A stretch of 5,601 nucleotides of DNA from Planctomycetota bacterium (lineage in GTDB: Bacteria; Planctomycetota; UBA1135; UBA2386), in the NCBI GenBank assembly GCA_020425885.1, contig JAGQRA010000710.1, positions 1-5,601 on the forward strand. Direction: 5' to 3'. The position numbers and the translations under genes are program-made. Under the pieces are notes generated by a model that saw only the letters and a list, made by a program, of their open reading frames with translations, had not been told where the DNA came from and did no database searches. The number at the start of each line of letters is the position of its first letter. Position 1 is the first letter of the stretch. Positions 1 to 5,601 of the stretch are shown here, piece after piece.

Positions 1-1953
1 GCCGATCGAGCCGCGGTGTCCGCGCAGTTCGCTGATGAGTTCGCCGGACACGGCCTCTCGACATTCGACCCGATCGTCCTTGCCGGACTGGTCGGACCTT
101 CGTACGACCAAGACCCGGCGGCCGTCGGCCGACAGCGTCGCGAGGCGGTCGAAGTCACTCGCGCACAATCGGGCCACCCGCCCGTGAGCCGGGGGCTGCA
201 GCGATCGCAGCCGCGGCCGCAACCATGCGCCGGTCGCCAGCGACTCGACCGTCTCGAGCAATCCGACGAACGCACCCACGCGCGGCAACCGCCCGACGAG
301 CTGGCTCGAGAGCTGTGCCGGCTGGCGCTCGATCGCACCGCGAGCGGACCGGAGTGCGTCGGCGAGCGACAGCAATGGCGGCGAAGGTCCCAGGCGCTCG
401 AGATCCTCGAGCAGCGTGTCGAGGTCGGTCGCGTCGAGCTGGTCGCGCAACCAGTCGGCGCGCATGGCGAGCTCCGCGAGTTCGTCATGGCGCGCGGCCG
501 CCACGAGGTGCGCCGGCAACCATGCGCGCCGATACGCTGCCACTGCCGGCCGGTCGCTGACCGATCGCGGGGAGCCGTCGGCGAGCGCATCGACGAACTG
601 CTCGCAGAGCACTGGCGATGCCGGTCCCAGCGCCATGCCGACCTCGGCCGGCAGGCGGACGTGCTCGGTATCGATGAGTTCGAGCAGCCGTCGTGCGATC
701 AGGCGCGCGATCGCGGTGTCGAGTGCGCCGTCGGAGCCCGTGGTGCCGGCCTTCGCGAGCCTCCGCCACCATTCGACGAGCAGCGCGAGCGGGATCCGAG
801 CGGCCGAGGGGAACACGGGCAGACTAGCCATGAGCCGGCGATCGCCCGGGTCCAAGGCGGCGAGGGCGACGGCGATCGCCGTGGCGAACGCACCCTCGGC
901 GCGGCCAGGTTCGCGCCGCCAGTGCGATGTCGGCGTCCCGGCCCGCAGGGACGCCGCGGCGAGCGCCGCGGGGCCGGGCGAAGCCACGAGCCAGCCGGGC
1001 ACCGGTTCGGCACAACCTGCGATCGAGGCGAACAGGCGTTGCGTGAAGTCCGCGTCCGGTTCCGGTATCGAGAGGCACGGGACACCAGCGGCGATGGGGC
1101 CGGCGCGGCCGACGACGAGCGCGCGCGCCGGTCGCGCACCCCATCCGTTGACGTTCGCCAGGCGACGGCACCATGCCCCCGTGTCGACGGCCTCGTCGAG
1201 GATCCACAGCACGCGCGCCGGTTGCAGACGACTCCAGAATGCCTCCAGCGACTCGGGCGGCGGCTCGGCGACGAGCCGGTCGAGCGCCGCCGCACAGGCT
1301 GTGCGCAGACGGAACGGGCGCTCGTCGACCCGCGTCAGCACGACGCCATCGGGGAACGCCGCCTGTACGACCGGATCCCGACACGCCGCCAGCGCCAGCG
1401 TTGTCCTGCCGCTACCCGGCTCGCCGTGGAGGACGCGTAGAGCCGAGTGGTCACCGGCGACCAGCAGCTGGCGGAGGTCCGCGAGCGCATCTGGCCGCGG
1501 GGCGAAGTCCGCGGGCAGGTCTGGAGCCAGCACCGGCGTCGCGCGGGGCGCTGGCTCGGGCGTCGCCGCGGCGTGGTCGAGATCGCGCAACAGTGCCGCG
1601 ATCGCGTCGTCGAGTGTTGCCACCATGCTGAAGTCGCGATACTGCAACCCCTCGAGATGCAGCGGGATCATCGCGCCGACGTGAACGAGCACCGGCACGA
1701 TCCGCTTGCGCAGCTTCAGGGCGCGGAGCTGTTCGACCCGACAGAAGTGCGACTCGTAGGTCGACGCGGTGATGACGGCTACCATCGCCCCGCAATCCCG
1801 GATGGCCGCGACCACCTGCCGATCCCATTCGACACCACCGATCACGCGTGACGTGTCGACGAACACGTCGTGACCCGCGGCGCGCAGGCGCTCCTCGATC
1901 AGGCGCGCCGTTGGCGTGCCGTCCTCCCGGGGATACGAGACGAAGATGAGCAT
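1..1953 (-). CDS. TIR-NB-ARC-WD40 STAND protein (bacterial NLR-like), 3' end beyond window
   Basis: An open frame of 651 codons starts at ATG 1953 and leaves the window without a stop; I checked every codon. An in-frame TAG lies 12 codons upstream of that ATG with no other start between, so the start is well fixed, although no good Shine-Dalgarno is seen. Domains in order: TIR at residues 1-110 (MLIFVSYPRED start, VFVD 30-33, GGVEW 39-43, SHFCRVE 68-74 with presumed NADase glutamate E74); a Pro/Ala-rich linker about 128-150; NB-ARC about 150-345 with P-loop HGEPGSGRTTLAL 176-188, FPDGVV 200-205, Walker B RVLWILDE 247-254 and a sensor-like ALVVGR 278-283; winged helix about 352-450; an APAF-1-type helical domain about 470-585 (AWLPAHLVAAARHDELAEL, ADWLRDQL, DTLLEDLERL, QLVGRL); then the first WD40-like strands (ATLSADGRRVLVV 606-616, GELISELRGH 637-646). 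By family knowledge the WD40 part senses, NB-ARC oligomerises and TIR consumes NAD+. Oddity: R183 replaces the Walker A lysine. Domain calls are from motif reading; sensor ligand and defence role are inferred. Confidence 0.9.
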   Translation of the reverse strand, partial: MLIFVSYPREDGTPTARLIEERLRAAGHDVFVDTSRVIGGVEWDRQVVAAIRDCGAMVAVITASTYESHFCRVEQLRALKLRKRIVPVLVHVGAMIPLHLEGLQYRDFSMVATLDDAIAALLRDLDHAAATPEPAPRATPVLAPDLPADFAPRPDALADLRQLLVAGDHSALRVLHGEPGSGRTTLALAACRDPVVQAAFPDGVVLTRVDERPFRLRTACAAALDRLVAEPPPESLEAFWSRLQPARVLWILDEAVDTGAWCRRLANVNGWGARPARALVVGRAGPIAAGVPCLSIPEPDADFTQRLFASIAGCAEPVPGWLVASPGPAALAAASLRAGTPTSHWRREPGRAEGAFATAIAVALAALDPGDRRLMASLPVFPSAARIPLALLVEWWRRLAKAGTTGSDGALDTAIARLIARRLLELIDTEHVRLPAEVGMALGPASPVLCEQFVDALADGSPRSVSDRPAVAAYRRAWLPAHLVAAARHDELAELAMRADWLRDQLDATDLDTLLEDLERLGPSPPLLSLADALRSARGAIERQPAQLSSQLVGRLPRVGAFVGLLETVESLATGAWLRPRLRSLQPPAHGRVARLCASDFDRLATLSADGRRVLVVRRSDQSGKDDRVECREAVSGELISELRGHRGSIG

Positions 1954-2220
1954 TGCGCTGGCCGAACGCCTGGCCGGATACCCACAACGCTAGCGTAGCG
2001 AGGCGTGGAGGGGCTACGGGAACCATGGTTGCCACCGCCTCGGCTGAGGAGCCGGCGACGGGCCGCGGCGATCGACGGAGGCCGGGTTGCAGGTTGGCGT
2101 CCGTATCGTCCGCATTGCGCGCAGCTGAGGGGTCTCGGCCGTTCAGTTGCCTGACGATTCACGGCCGTAGAGGCGATGGCACGGTAATCGTTTCGGATCG
2201 ACGACCGTCCCCAATCGACC
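1954..2220. other. Divergent intergenic region with two short palindromes
   Basis: This 267-bp stretch separates the start of the TIR-NB-ARC gene (minus strand) from the start of the HAF-repeat gene (plus strand), so promoters for both must lie here or overlap the ends. I see no convincing sigma-70 type -35/-10 pair on either strand, no coding region with family features, and no Shine-Dalgarno before either ATG. Two perfect 10-bp palindromes are present, ACGCTAGCGT at 1987-1996 and AACCATGGTT at 2021-2030. On the minus strand the leader just before the TIR start carries a partial direct repeat, GGCCAGGCG then GGCCAGCG. Confidence 0.6.
1987..1996. promoter_or_regulatory. 10-bp perfect palindrome upstream of the TIR-STAND gene
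   Basis: ACGCTAGCGT is a perfect palindrome centred about 39 bp upstream of the TIR-NB-ARC start codon, where an operator overlapping a promoter would be expected. A second, different palindrome sits at 2021-2030. A 10-bp palindrome can easily arise by chance, so an operator role is only a possibility. Confidence 0.2.
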
Positions 2221-3615
2221 ATGCGAAGCACGATCCATCCCTGTCACTGTCTGCCCCTTCTCATCCTCGCCGCGGCGGCCTCGGCCCAGACGCCTACCTA
2301 TCGCGTCGACTTCGTCGGCGGTGCGCCCGCGACCTGGTCCGGTCCGACGGCCATCAACGCCGTCAACGACTCGGGGCGGGTCGTCGGCAGCACCTATGTC
2401 GGCACCATGAGGCTGGCGTTCGTCGGCTGGCCGGGCAACGGCCTCTCGCTGCTGCCCCTACCCGCCGGCGCGACCTATGCCGAGGCCTTCGACATCAACA
2501 CCGCCGGCACGGTCGCGGGCCGCGTACTGTTGTCGGGTAGCAGCTCGCGGGCCGTCGTCTGGCAGCTCGACCCAAGCGGCAACTACCAGGCGCTGCTGTT
2601 GCCGGCTGGGCCGGGCAACCAGCTGCCGTTCGATGCGCGCGGTATCAACGACGCCGGCGACGTCGTCGGCAAGTACGGCATCCTGTTCGCGAGCTACGTC
2701 TGGCGGCAGGGTCTCGGCGTCACCCAGCTCACCGGCTACCCCTCGTACCCGGAGGACATCAACGAACGGCGCCAGGTCATCGGTGACACCTATCGCATGG
2801 ACGTCGACACGATGGTCATCGAGGACCTCGGCAACCCGGTCGGCACCGGCTTCAACTACCTGTTCACCAAGCTCGCGGAGATCAACGATGCCGGGCAGTG
2901 CGGCGGTTACGGCAACACCGCCTCGGGCCAGAGCGCCAACAAGCAGGCGGTGCGCTTCACCGACGGACCGGTGTGGCGGGCGTTCAACTCGGTGCCGACG
3001 ATCTCGGCGAACGTGATGGGCATCGCCGCCACCGGCGACACCGCGTTCCATCTCGGCGCCGGCACGTCGGGCTCCTACCTCCACGTCGACGGCTTCGGCA
3101 CGCTCGGCGTGGCCGCGCTCGTCGATCCGGCCTACGCGGCGTGGAACGTGGGCAGCGGCCAGGCGCCGGTGATCAGTCGCGGCGGTCGCCTCGCGACGAC
3201 CGGCAGCAACGGCACCCAGGCCGGCATCGTCGTGCTGTCGCCGCTGCCGTTCTCCGACCTCGGCGGCGGCGTGCGCGGCGCGCTGGGCACGCCGATCCTG
3301 ACCGGCTACGGCGATCTGCGGCAGGGTGGCACGCTGCGTCTGCGTGGCGCCAGCCTCGAACCGGGCGCGCTCGCGGTGCTGGTGGTCTCGCTGCCGAGCA
3401 ACCCCGTGCAGCTGCTCGGCGCGACGGTGTTCCCCGATCTCGCGAGCGCGGTCGTGCTGCCGTTCGTGACCGACAACCTCGGGCGCCTCGAGCAGACCAT
3501 CGCGCTGCCGTTCGCGACCACCGGCATGCCGCTGCACGCCCAGGCCGCGGCGCTCGATGCCGCGGCGCCGTTCGGGGTGTCGGTCTCGAACGGGCTCGGC
3601 GGCGTCGCGCAGTAG
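2221..3615 (+). CDS. Secreted HAF-repeat protein with C-terminal beta module
   Basis: A 464-residue exported protein of unknown function. The N-terminus is a Sec signal peptide: hydrophobic core LPLLILAAAA at 11-20 and a likely cleavage after ASA at residues 20-22, before QTPTYRVDF. Residues about 40-340 carry degenerate repeats of the HAF type (core xINxxGxVVG): AINAVNDSGRVVG 44-56, AFDINTAGTVAG 89-100, ARGINDAGDVVG 139-150, EDINERRQVIG 178-188 and AEINDAGQCGG 219-229, several followed by a Val/Phe/Trp strand (VVWQ, YVWR, AVRF). This pattern suggests a beta-propeller-like fold. Residues about 345-464 form a separate module ending LHAQAAALDAAAPFGVSVSN, which I associate with C-termini of secreted planctomycete proteins, possibly for surface attachment or sorting. 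No catalytic motif is visible. ATG 2221 is chosen because it starts the signal peptide; no Shine-Dalgarno precedes it. Its end faces the small secreted gene, with 17 nt between the two stop codons. Confidence 0.85.
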   Translation: MRSTIHPCHCLPLLILAAAASAQTPTYRVDFVGGAPATWSGPTAINAVNDSGRVVGSTYVGTMRLAFVGWPGNGLSLLPLPAGATYAEAFDINTAGTVAGRVLLSGSSSRAVVWQLDPSGNYQALLLPAGPGNQLPFDARGINDAGDVVGKYGILFASYVWRQGLGVTQLTGYPSYPEDINERRQVIGDTYRMDVDTMVIEDLGNPVGTGFNYLFTKLAEINDAGQCGGYGNTASGQSANKQAVRFTDGPVWRAFNSVPTISANVMGIAATGDTAFHLGAGTSGSYLHVDGFGTLGVAALVDPAYAAWNVGSGQAPVISRGGRLATTGSNGTQAGIVVLSPLPFSDLGGGVRGALGTPILTGYGDLRQGGTLRLRGASLEPGALAVLVVSLPSNPVQLLGATVFPDLASAVVLPFVTDNLGRLEQTIALPFATTGMPLHAQAAALDAAAPFGVSVSNGLGGVAQ

Positions 3616-3635
3616 CGCCAGGTGAGGAGGCGCTA
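3613..3635. terminator. Hairpin shared by two converging genes, covering both stop codons
   Basis: TAGCGCC (3613-3619) and GGCGCTA (3629-3635) are perfect inverted repeats with a 9-nt loop. The left arm begins with the TAG stop of the HAF-repeat gene and the right arm contains the TAG stop of the small minus-strand gene, so one 7-bp stem could act on transcripts from both sides. On the plus strand only TTTG follows and on the minus strand there is no T-run, so an intrinsic terminator is weakly supported; blocking read-through or protecting 3' ends is an alternative. Confidence 0.45.
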
Positions 3636-3986
3636 TTTGAAGGTCGAGTTGTAGCTGCGAACCTCATTCGAGGTGTCGAGCGTGACCCGGTACCTGTCTC
3701 CCGCGACGGCCTTGCGGGGGAGCGTGACCGTCACCTTGTCGTCGTCGATTACCGTGGTCGGCGTCACCGGATCCCAGACGCCGCCGTCGCGGTGGCCACG
3801 AATCGGCTTCCACATCTCGACCTTGGTGACCGAGTTGATCGAGCCAGGATCGATGTGGAACTCGACCTCCGTCTTGCCGGCGTCCGCCGCCTGCGCGGTC
3901 GCCGAACACACCGTGGTGTTCTGGGCCATGAGGTCGGTGCCGAGGAAGAGAGACAGGAACAGCAGCAGACTGGTGAGGGTTCGCAC
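3633..3986 (-). CDS. Small secreted protein of unknown function
   Basis: A 117-residue protein starting at GTG 3986 and ending with TAG. The start is chosen because it gives a clean Sec signal peptide (MRTLTSLLLFLSLFLGTDLM, likely cleavage after the MAQ or MA at residues 20-22) and because AAGG lies six bases upstream. The frame stays open much further upstream, but that extension runs antisense-like through the kinase gene and shows no domain. The mature part, about 95 residues, has one cysteine (C27) and looks all-beta: alternating strands EVEFHID 40-46, KVEMWKP 55-61, DKVTVTLP 83-90, DRYRVTLD 97-104. The motif GGVWDPVTPTTVIDDD (68-83) is distinctive. I do not recognise the family; an Ig-like or similar small beta-sandwich exported to the periplasm or surface is a guess. 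The kinase gene lies upstream on the same strand, 137 nt away, so read-through is possible. Confidence 0.7.
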   Translation of the reverse strand: MRTLTSLLLFLSLFLGTDLMAQNTTVCSATAQAADAGKTEVEFHIDPGSINSVTKVEMWKPIRGHRDGGVWDPVTPTTVIDDDKVTVTLPRKAVAGDRYRVTLDTSNEVRSYNSTFK

Positions 3987-3992
3987 GATTCG

Positions 3993-3996
3993 CCTT
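3993..3996 (-). promoter_or_regulatory. Shine-Dalgarno supporting the GTG start at 3986
   Basis: On the minus strand AAGG lies six bases before GTG 3986 (CCAAGGCGAATCGTG). It matters because it supports the GTG as start over the internal ATG at residue 20, which would remove the signal peptide, and over upstream starts inside the kinase gene. It is the only gene start in this window with a reasonable ribosome-binding site. Confidence 0.5.
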
Positions 3997-4013
3997 GGTT
4001 GGAGGTTCGAAAG

Positions 4014-4029
4014 CCGGTCGTCTGACCGG
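4014..4029. other. 6-bp inverted repeat in the kinase / small-gene gap
   Basis: CCGGTC (4014-4019) and GACCGG (4024-4029) form a perfect stem with a 4-nt loop. On the minus strand it is followed by CTTT, and it sits 27 nt upstream of the GTG of the small secreted gene. It could be a weak terminator for the kinase transcript or a leader hairpin of the small gene. The short stem and poor T-run keep confidence low. Confidence 0.25.
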
Positions 4030-4107
4030 GCCGCCGCGTTCGTGTCGTCAGTGCGTGAGTAGTTTCGGAAGCCGGCGGTTTCCTTGCCTTGCGTCCCGCC
4101 GTCTCCG

Positions 4108-4122
4108 CCCGATGGCTTCGGG
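4108..4122 (-). terminator. Weak hairpin directly after the kinase stop codon
   Basis: On the minus strand CCCGA, a 5-nt loop and TCGGG follow the TGA of the kinase gene after one base. The 5-bp stem is GC-rich but no T-run follows, so this is only a possible terminator or 3'-end hairpin. Confidence 0.2.
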
Positions 4123-4123
4123 T

Positions 4124-5601
4124 TCAGCGCCGGTCGAGTTCGGCCAGCGCCGCGACGCAGGCCCGGGTCTGCGGATGGGACGAGCCGAGGGTGGTGGTCA
4201 GCGAGGCGCGGGCCTCGTCGAGCAGCGCGCGCGCCCGTTGCTCGTCGCCGTGCTCGGCGAGGAACCCGCCGAACGCGGCGCGGCAACATTGGCGCAACCA
4301 GTGTTCGTGCGGCATCGCGTCGGCGGCTGCCGCGGCGCGATCGTAGTGGGCGCGCGCCGTCTCGACATCGCCGCGCTGCAGTGCGCACCTGGCCAGCCCG
4401 AGGTGGGCGCGCAGCACGATCGGGTGCGGTTCGCCGAGCCGCGCCTGCGATTGCCGTAGAACGTCGGCGAACGAAGCTCTGGCTCCTTCGCCGTGGCCGT
4501 CGGCGAGCAGCTGGTCGGCGTGGCACGAGCGGGCCGTCAACAGGATCGGGCTGAACGGCTGCAGGTTCTCGTCCGCGTTCGCGAACACGGCGTCCAGCTC
4601 GCGACGACAGCGCGCGGCATCGCCGCTGGCGAGTGCGAGTTCGGCCAGGCCGATCCGCAGCTCGAGCACCCCCGGTTCGCCCTGCCACTGCGTACGTCGG
4701 CGCAGCTCGAGAGCGCGCTCGAACACGTCGCGCGCTTCGTCGCGGGTCTCGACCCTGAGGGCCAACGCGCGGGCGAGCGAACGCATCGTCGTCAGCGTCG
4801 CCAGGTTCTCCACACCGAGCCGGCGTTGCCGTTCCGCCAGCGTCGACCGCAACTGGCCGATCGCGGCATCGATGTGACCCTGCACGAGCAACATCCTGCC
4901 TTTGGCCTGCTGCCAGCTGAGTTCGTTGCCCGGCACCTCCGTCGCCGACCGGCGCAGTGCCGTGATGCGTGCGAGCAGGGCCTCGTCGGCGCGATGCCGA
5001 TCCAACGACAGGTGCAGCAGGTTCTCCATCGTGCGAACGGTGGCCCAGTGCGTCTCGCCGAGGCTCGCCCGCTGGCCGGCGAGGACGGCGGCATACGTCG
5101 CCTCGGCGCCGGCCAGATCACCGGTCCACTCGAGACAGGCCGCATCGACGTAGCGCGAGTGCAGCGTCTGCGGGTCACCGGGCCCCAGCAGCTGCGTGCG
5201 CAGCGCGATGGCGCGGGCGAGCGCCTGCCGCGCCTCGATCAGCCGTCCTTCCACGCAGAGCTTCGCGCCGAGCACGTGCCAGAGGCCATGGGCCTGTTCG
5301 GTGTCGGGAACGGAACGTTCGCGATCGCCACCCGCGAGCTGGCGCAGCAGCGCGGTCTCCTCGGCCTGCGCGATCGGCGGGACCAGCGGATCGAGGTTGT
5401 GCAGCAACGCCGTCATCGCCGTGGTCAGGCGTTGCGCGTCCTGCAGCATGGCCGCCGTCCACAGCAGGCCGCTGACGAGCGAGAACAGCAGCACGGCGAG
5501 GCCGGTCGCGAGCGCCGGCTGCCGCGCCGCCCAGCGCCTGAGCCGCAGCCACGCCCCGGCGCGGCGCGCGCGAATCGGGCGGCGCTCGACGACGCGGCGC
5601 A
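4124..5601 (-). CDS. Membrane Ser/Thr protein kinase, C-terminal part with TPR domain (N-terminus beyond window)
   Basis: An open frame enters from the right edge and ends at TGA 4124-4126, giving 491 visible residues (numbered from the codon at 5599). Residues 1-28 (RRVVERRPIRARR, then AWLRLRRWAARQP) match the segment that follows the kinase domain in PknB-like kinases with TPRs, where a DL..RYL..RPV.AR pattern leads into a basic stretch. Residues 30-52 form a membrane helix (ALATGLAVLLFSLVSG core). The basic residues before it predict a cytoplasmic N-terminus and TPRs outside the membrane. Residues about 100-491 are tetratricopeptide repeats of the roughly 42-residue type, with recurring LG.xHPxT-like junctions (LGPGDPQT, LGETHWAT, LGVENLAT, LGEPHPIV, LGSSHPQT) and A-rich helix pairs such as GRLIEARQALARAIALR. 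By family knowledge such kinases phosphorylate cytoplasmic Ser/Thr targets while the TPRs bind partner proteins. The GTG at 5494 in the same frame is internal, because it would discard the juxtamembrane segment. The catalytic domain is not visible, so 'kinase' rests on the tail and TPR architecture. Confidence 0.82.
   Translation of the reverse strand, partial: RRVVERRPIRARRAGAWLRLRRWAARQPALATGLAVLLFSLVSGLLWTAAMLQDAQRLTTAMTALLHNLDPLVPPIAQAEETALLRQLAGGDRERSVPDTEQAHGLWHVLGAKLCVEGRLIEARQALARAIALRTQLLGPGDPQTLHSRYVDAACLEWTGDLAGAEATYAAVLAGQRASLGETHWATVRTMENLLHLSLDRHRADEALLARITALRRSATEVPGNELSWQQAKGRMLLVQGHIDAAIGQLRSTLAERQRRLGVENLATLTTMRSLARALALRVETRDEARDVFERALELRRRTQWQGEPGVLELRIGLAELALASGDAARCRRELDAVFANADENLQPFSPILLTARSCHADQLLADGHGEGARASFADVLRQSQARLGEPHPIVLRAHLGLARCALQRGDVETARAHYDRAAAAADAMPHEHWLRQCCRAAFGGFLAEHGDEQRARALLDEARASLTTTLGSSHPQTRACVAALAELDRR

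Noticed and set aside
16..1440. 474-aa plus-strand ORF opposite the TIR-NB-ARC gene
   Set aside because: It is the codon-register complement of the minus-strand gene, kept open by high GC and the absence of TTA/CTA/TCA codons in that gene. Its translation is Arg/Gln/Glu-rich low-complexity with no domain, whereas the minus strand shows ordered family motifs.
416..1684. 422-aa plus-strand ORF rich in Ser/Arg/Ala
   Set aside because: A third-frame shadow of the TIR-NB-ARC gene with compositionally biased translation and no recognisable motif.
1451..2035. 194-aa minus-strand ORF covering the start of the TIR gene in another frame
   Set aside because: It overlaps the TIR domain coding region in a different frame and encodes an Arg/Gly/Ala-rich sequence without family features.
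2147..2175. Possible plus-strand promoter beginning with TTGCCT before the HAF gene
   Set aside because: No -10-like hexamer lies at 16-18 bp spacing, so the match to the -35 box alone is not informative.
2458..3537. 359-aa minus-strand ORF opposite the HAF gene
   Set aside because: Antisense shadow in a GC-rich gene; the translation is Arg/Ala/His-rich, while the plus strand has a signal peptide and repeats.
4067..4083. Near-palindrome GGAAGCCGGCGGTTTCC in the kinase / small-gene gap
   Set aside because: The minus-strand transcript would contain an A-C mismatch and only a 3-nt loop, with no T-run. It is not convincing as a terminator or operator.
3633..4688. 351-aa reading of the small secreted gene with an upstream start
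   Set aside because: The extra 234 residues overlap the kinase/TPR gene in another frame, are Arg-rich, and would bury the signal peptide internally. The GTG at 3986 with AAGG upstream explains the gene better.

Overview
The window is GC-rich (roughly 70% or more in most lines I counted) and looks like a piece of a Planctomycetota chromosome. The phylum is an inference from three things: a transmembrane Ser/Thr kinase with a TPR ectodomain, a secreted HAF-repeat protein whose C-terminal beta module is of a kind I associate with secreted planctomycete proteins, and mostly absent Shine-Dalgarno sequences. There is no rRNA, tRNA, transposase or CRISPR array. Both edge genes are cut by the window.

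Layout. (1) Positions 1953 down to 1 on the minus strand hold an unbroken reading frame of 651 codons that runs off the left edge. I translated it by hand. It encodes a TIR / NB-ARC / winged-helix / APAF-1-type helical / WD40-onset protein, a bacterial NLR-like STAND protein and a candidate anti-phage or programmed-cell-death sensor. It is easy to miss because it has no stop codon inside the window and because a long antisense ORF mirrors it. (2) Positions 1954-2220 are a divergent intergenic region with two 10-bp palindromes. (3) Positions 2221-3615 on the plus strand encode a secreted HAF-repeat protein. (4) Positions 3986-3633 on the minus strand encode a small secreted protein of 117 aa that starts at GTG. 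Its stop and that of the HAF gene face each other and both lie in the arms of one 7-bp inverted repeat. (5) Positions 3987-4123 are a gap with two weak hairpins. (6) Positions 5601 to 4124 on the minus strand hold the C-terminal part of a Ser/Thr protein kinase: the tail of the kinase region, one membrane segment and a long TPR domain. The catalytic domain lies beyond the right edge.

How the genes work together. There is no clear operon. The TIR-STAND gene is transcribed divergently from the HAF gene. The HAF gene and the small secreted gene converge. The kinase gene lies upstream of the small gene on the same strand with a 137-nt gap, so co-transcription is possible but unproven. The item most worth following is the TIR-NB-ARC protein: its TIR active-site glutamate is present, but the Walker A lysine is replaced by arginine.
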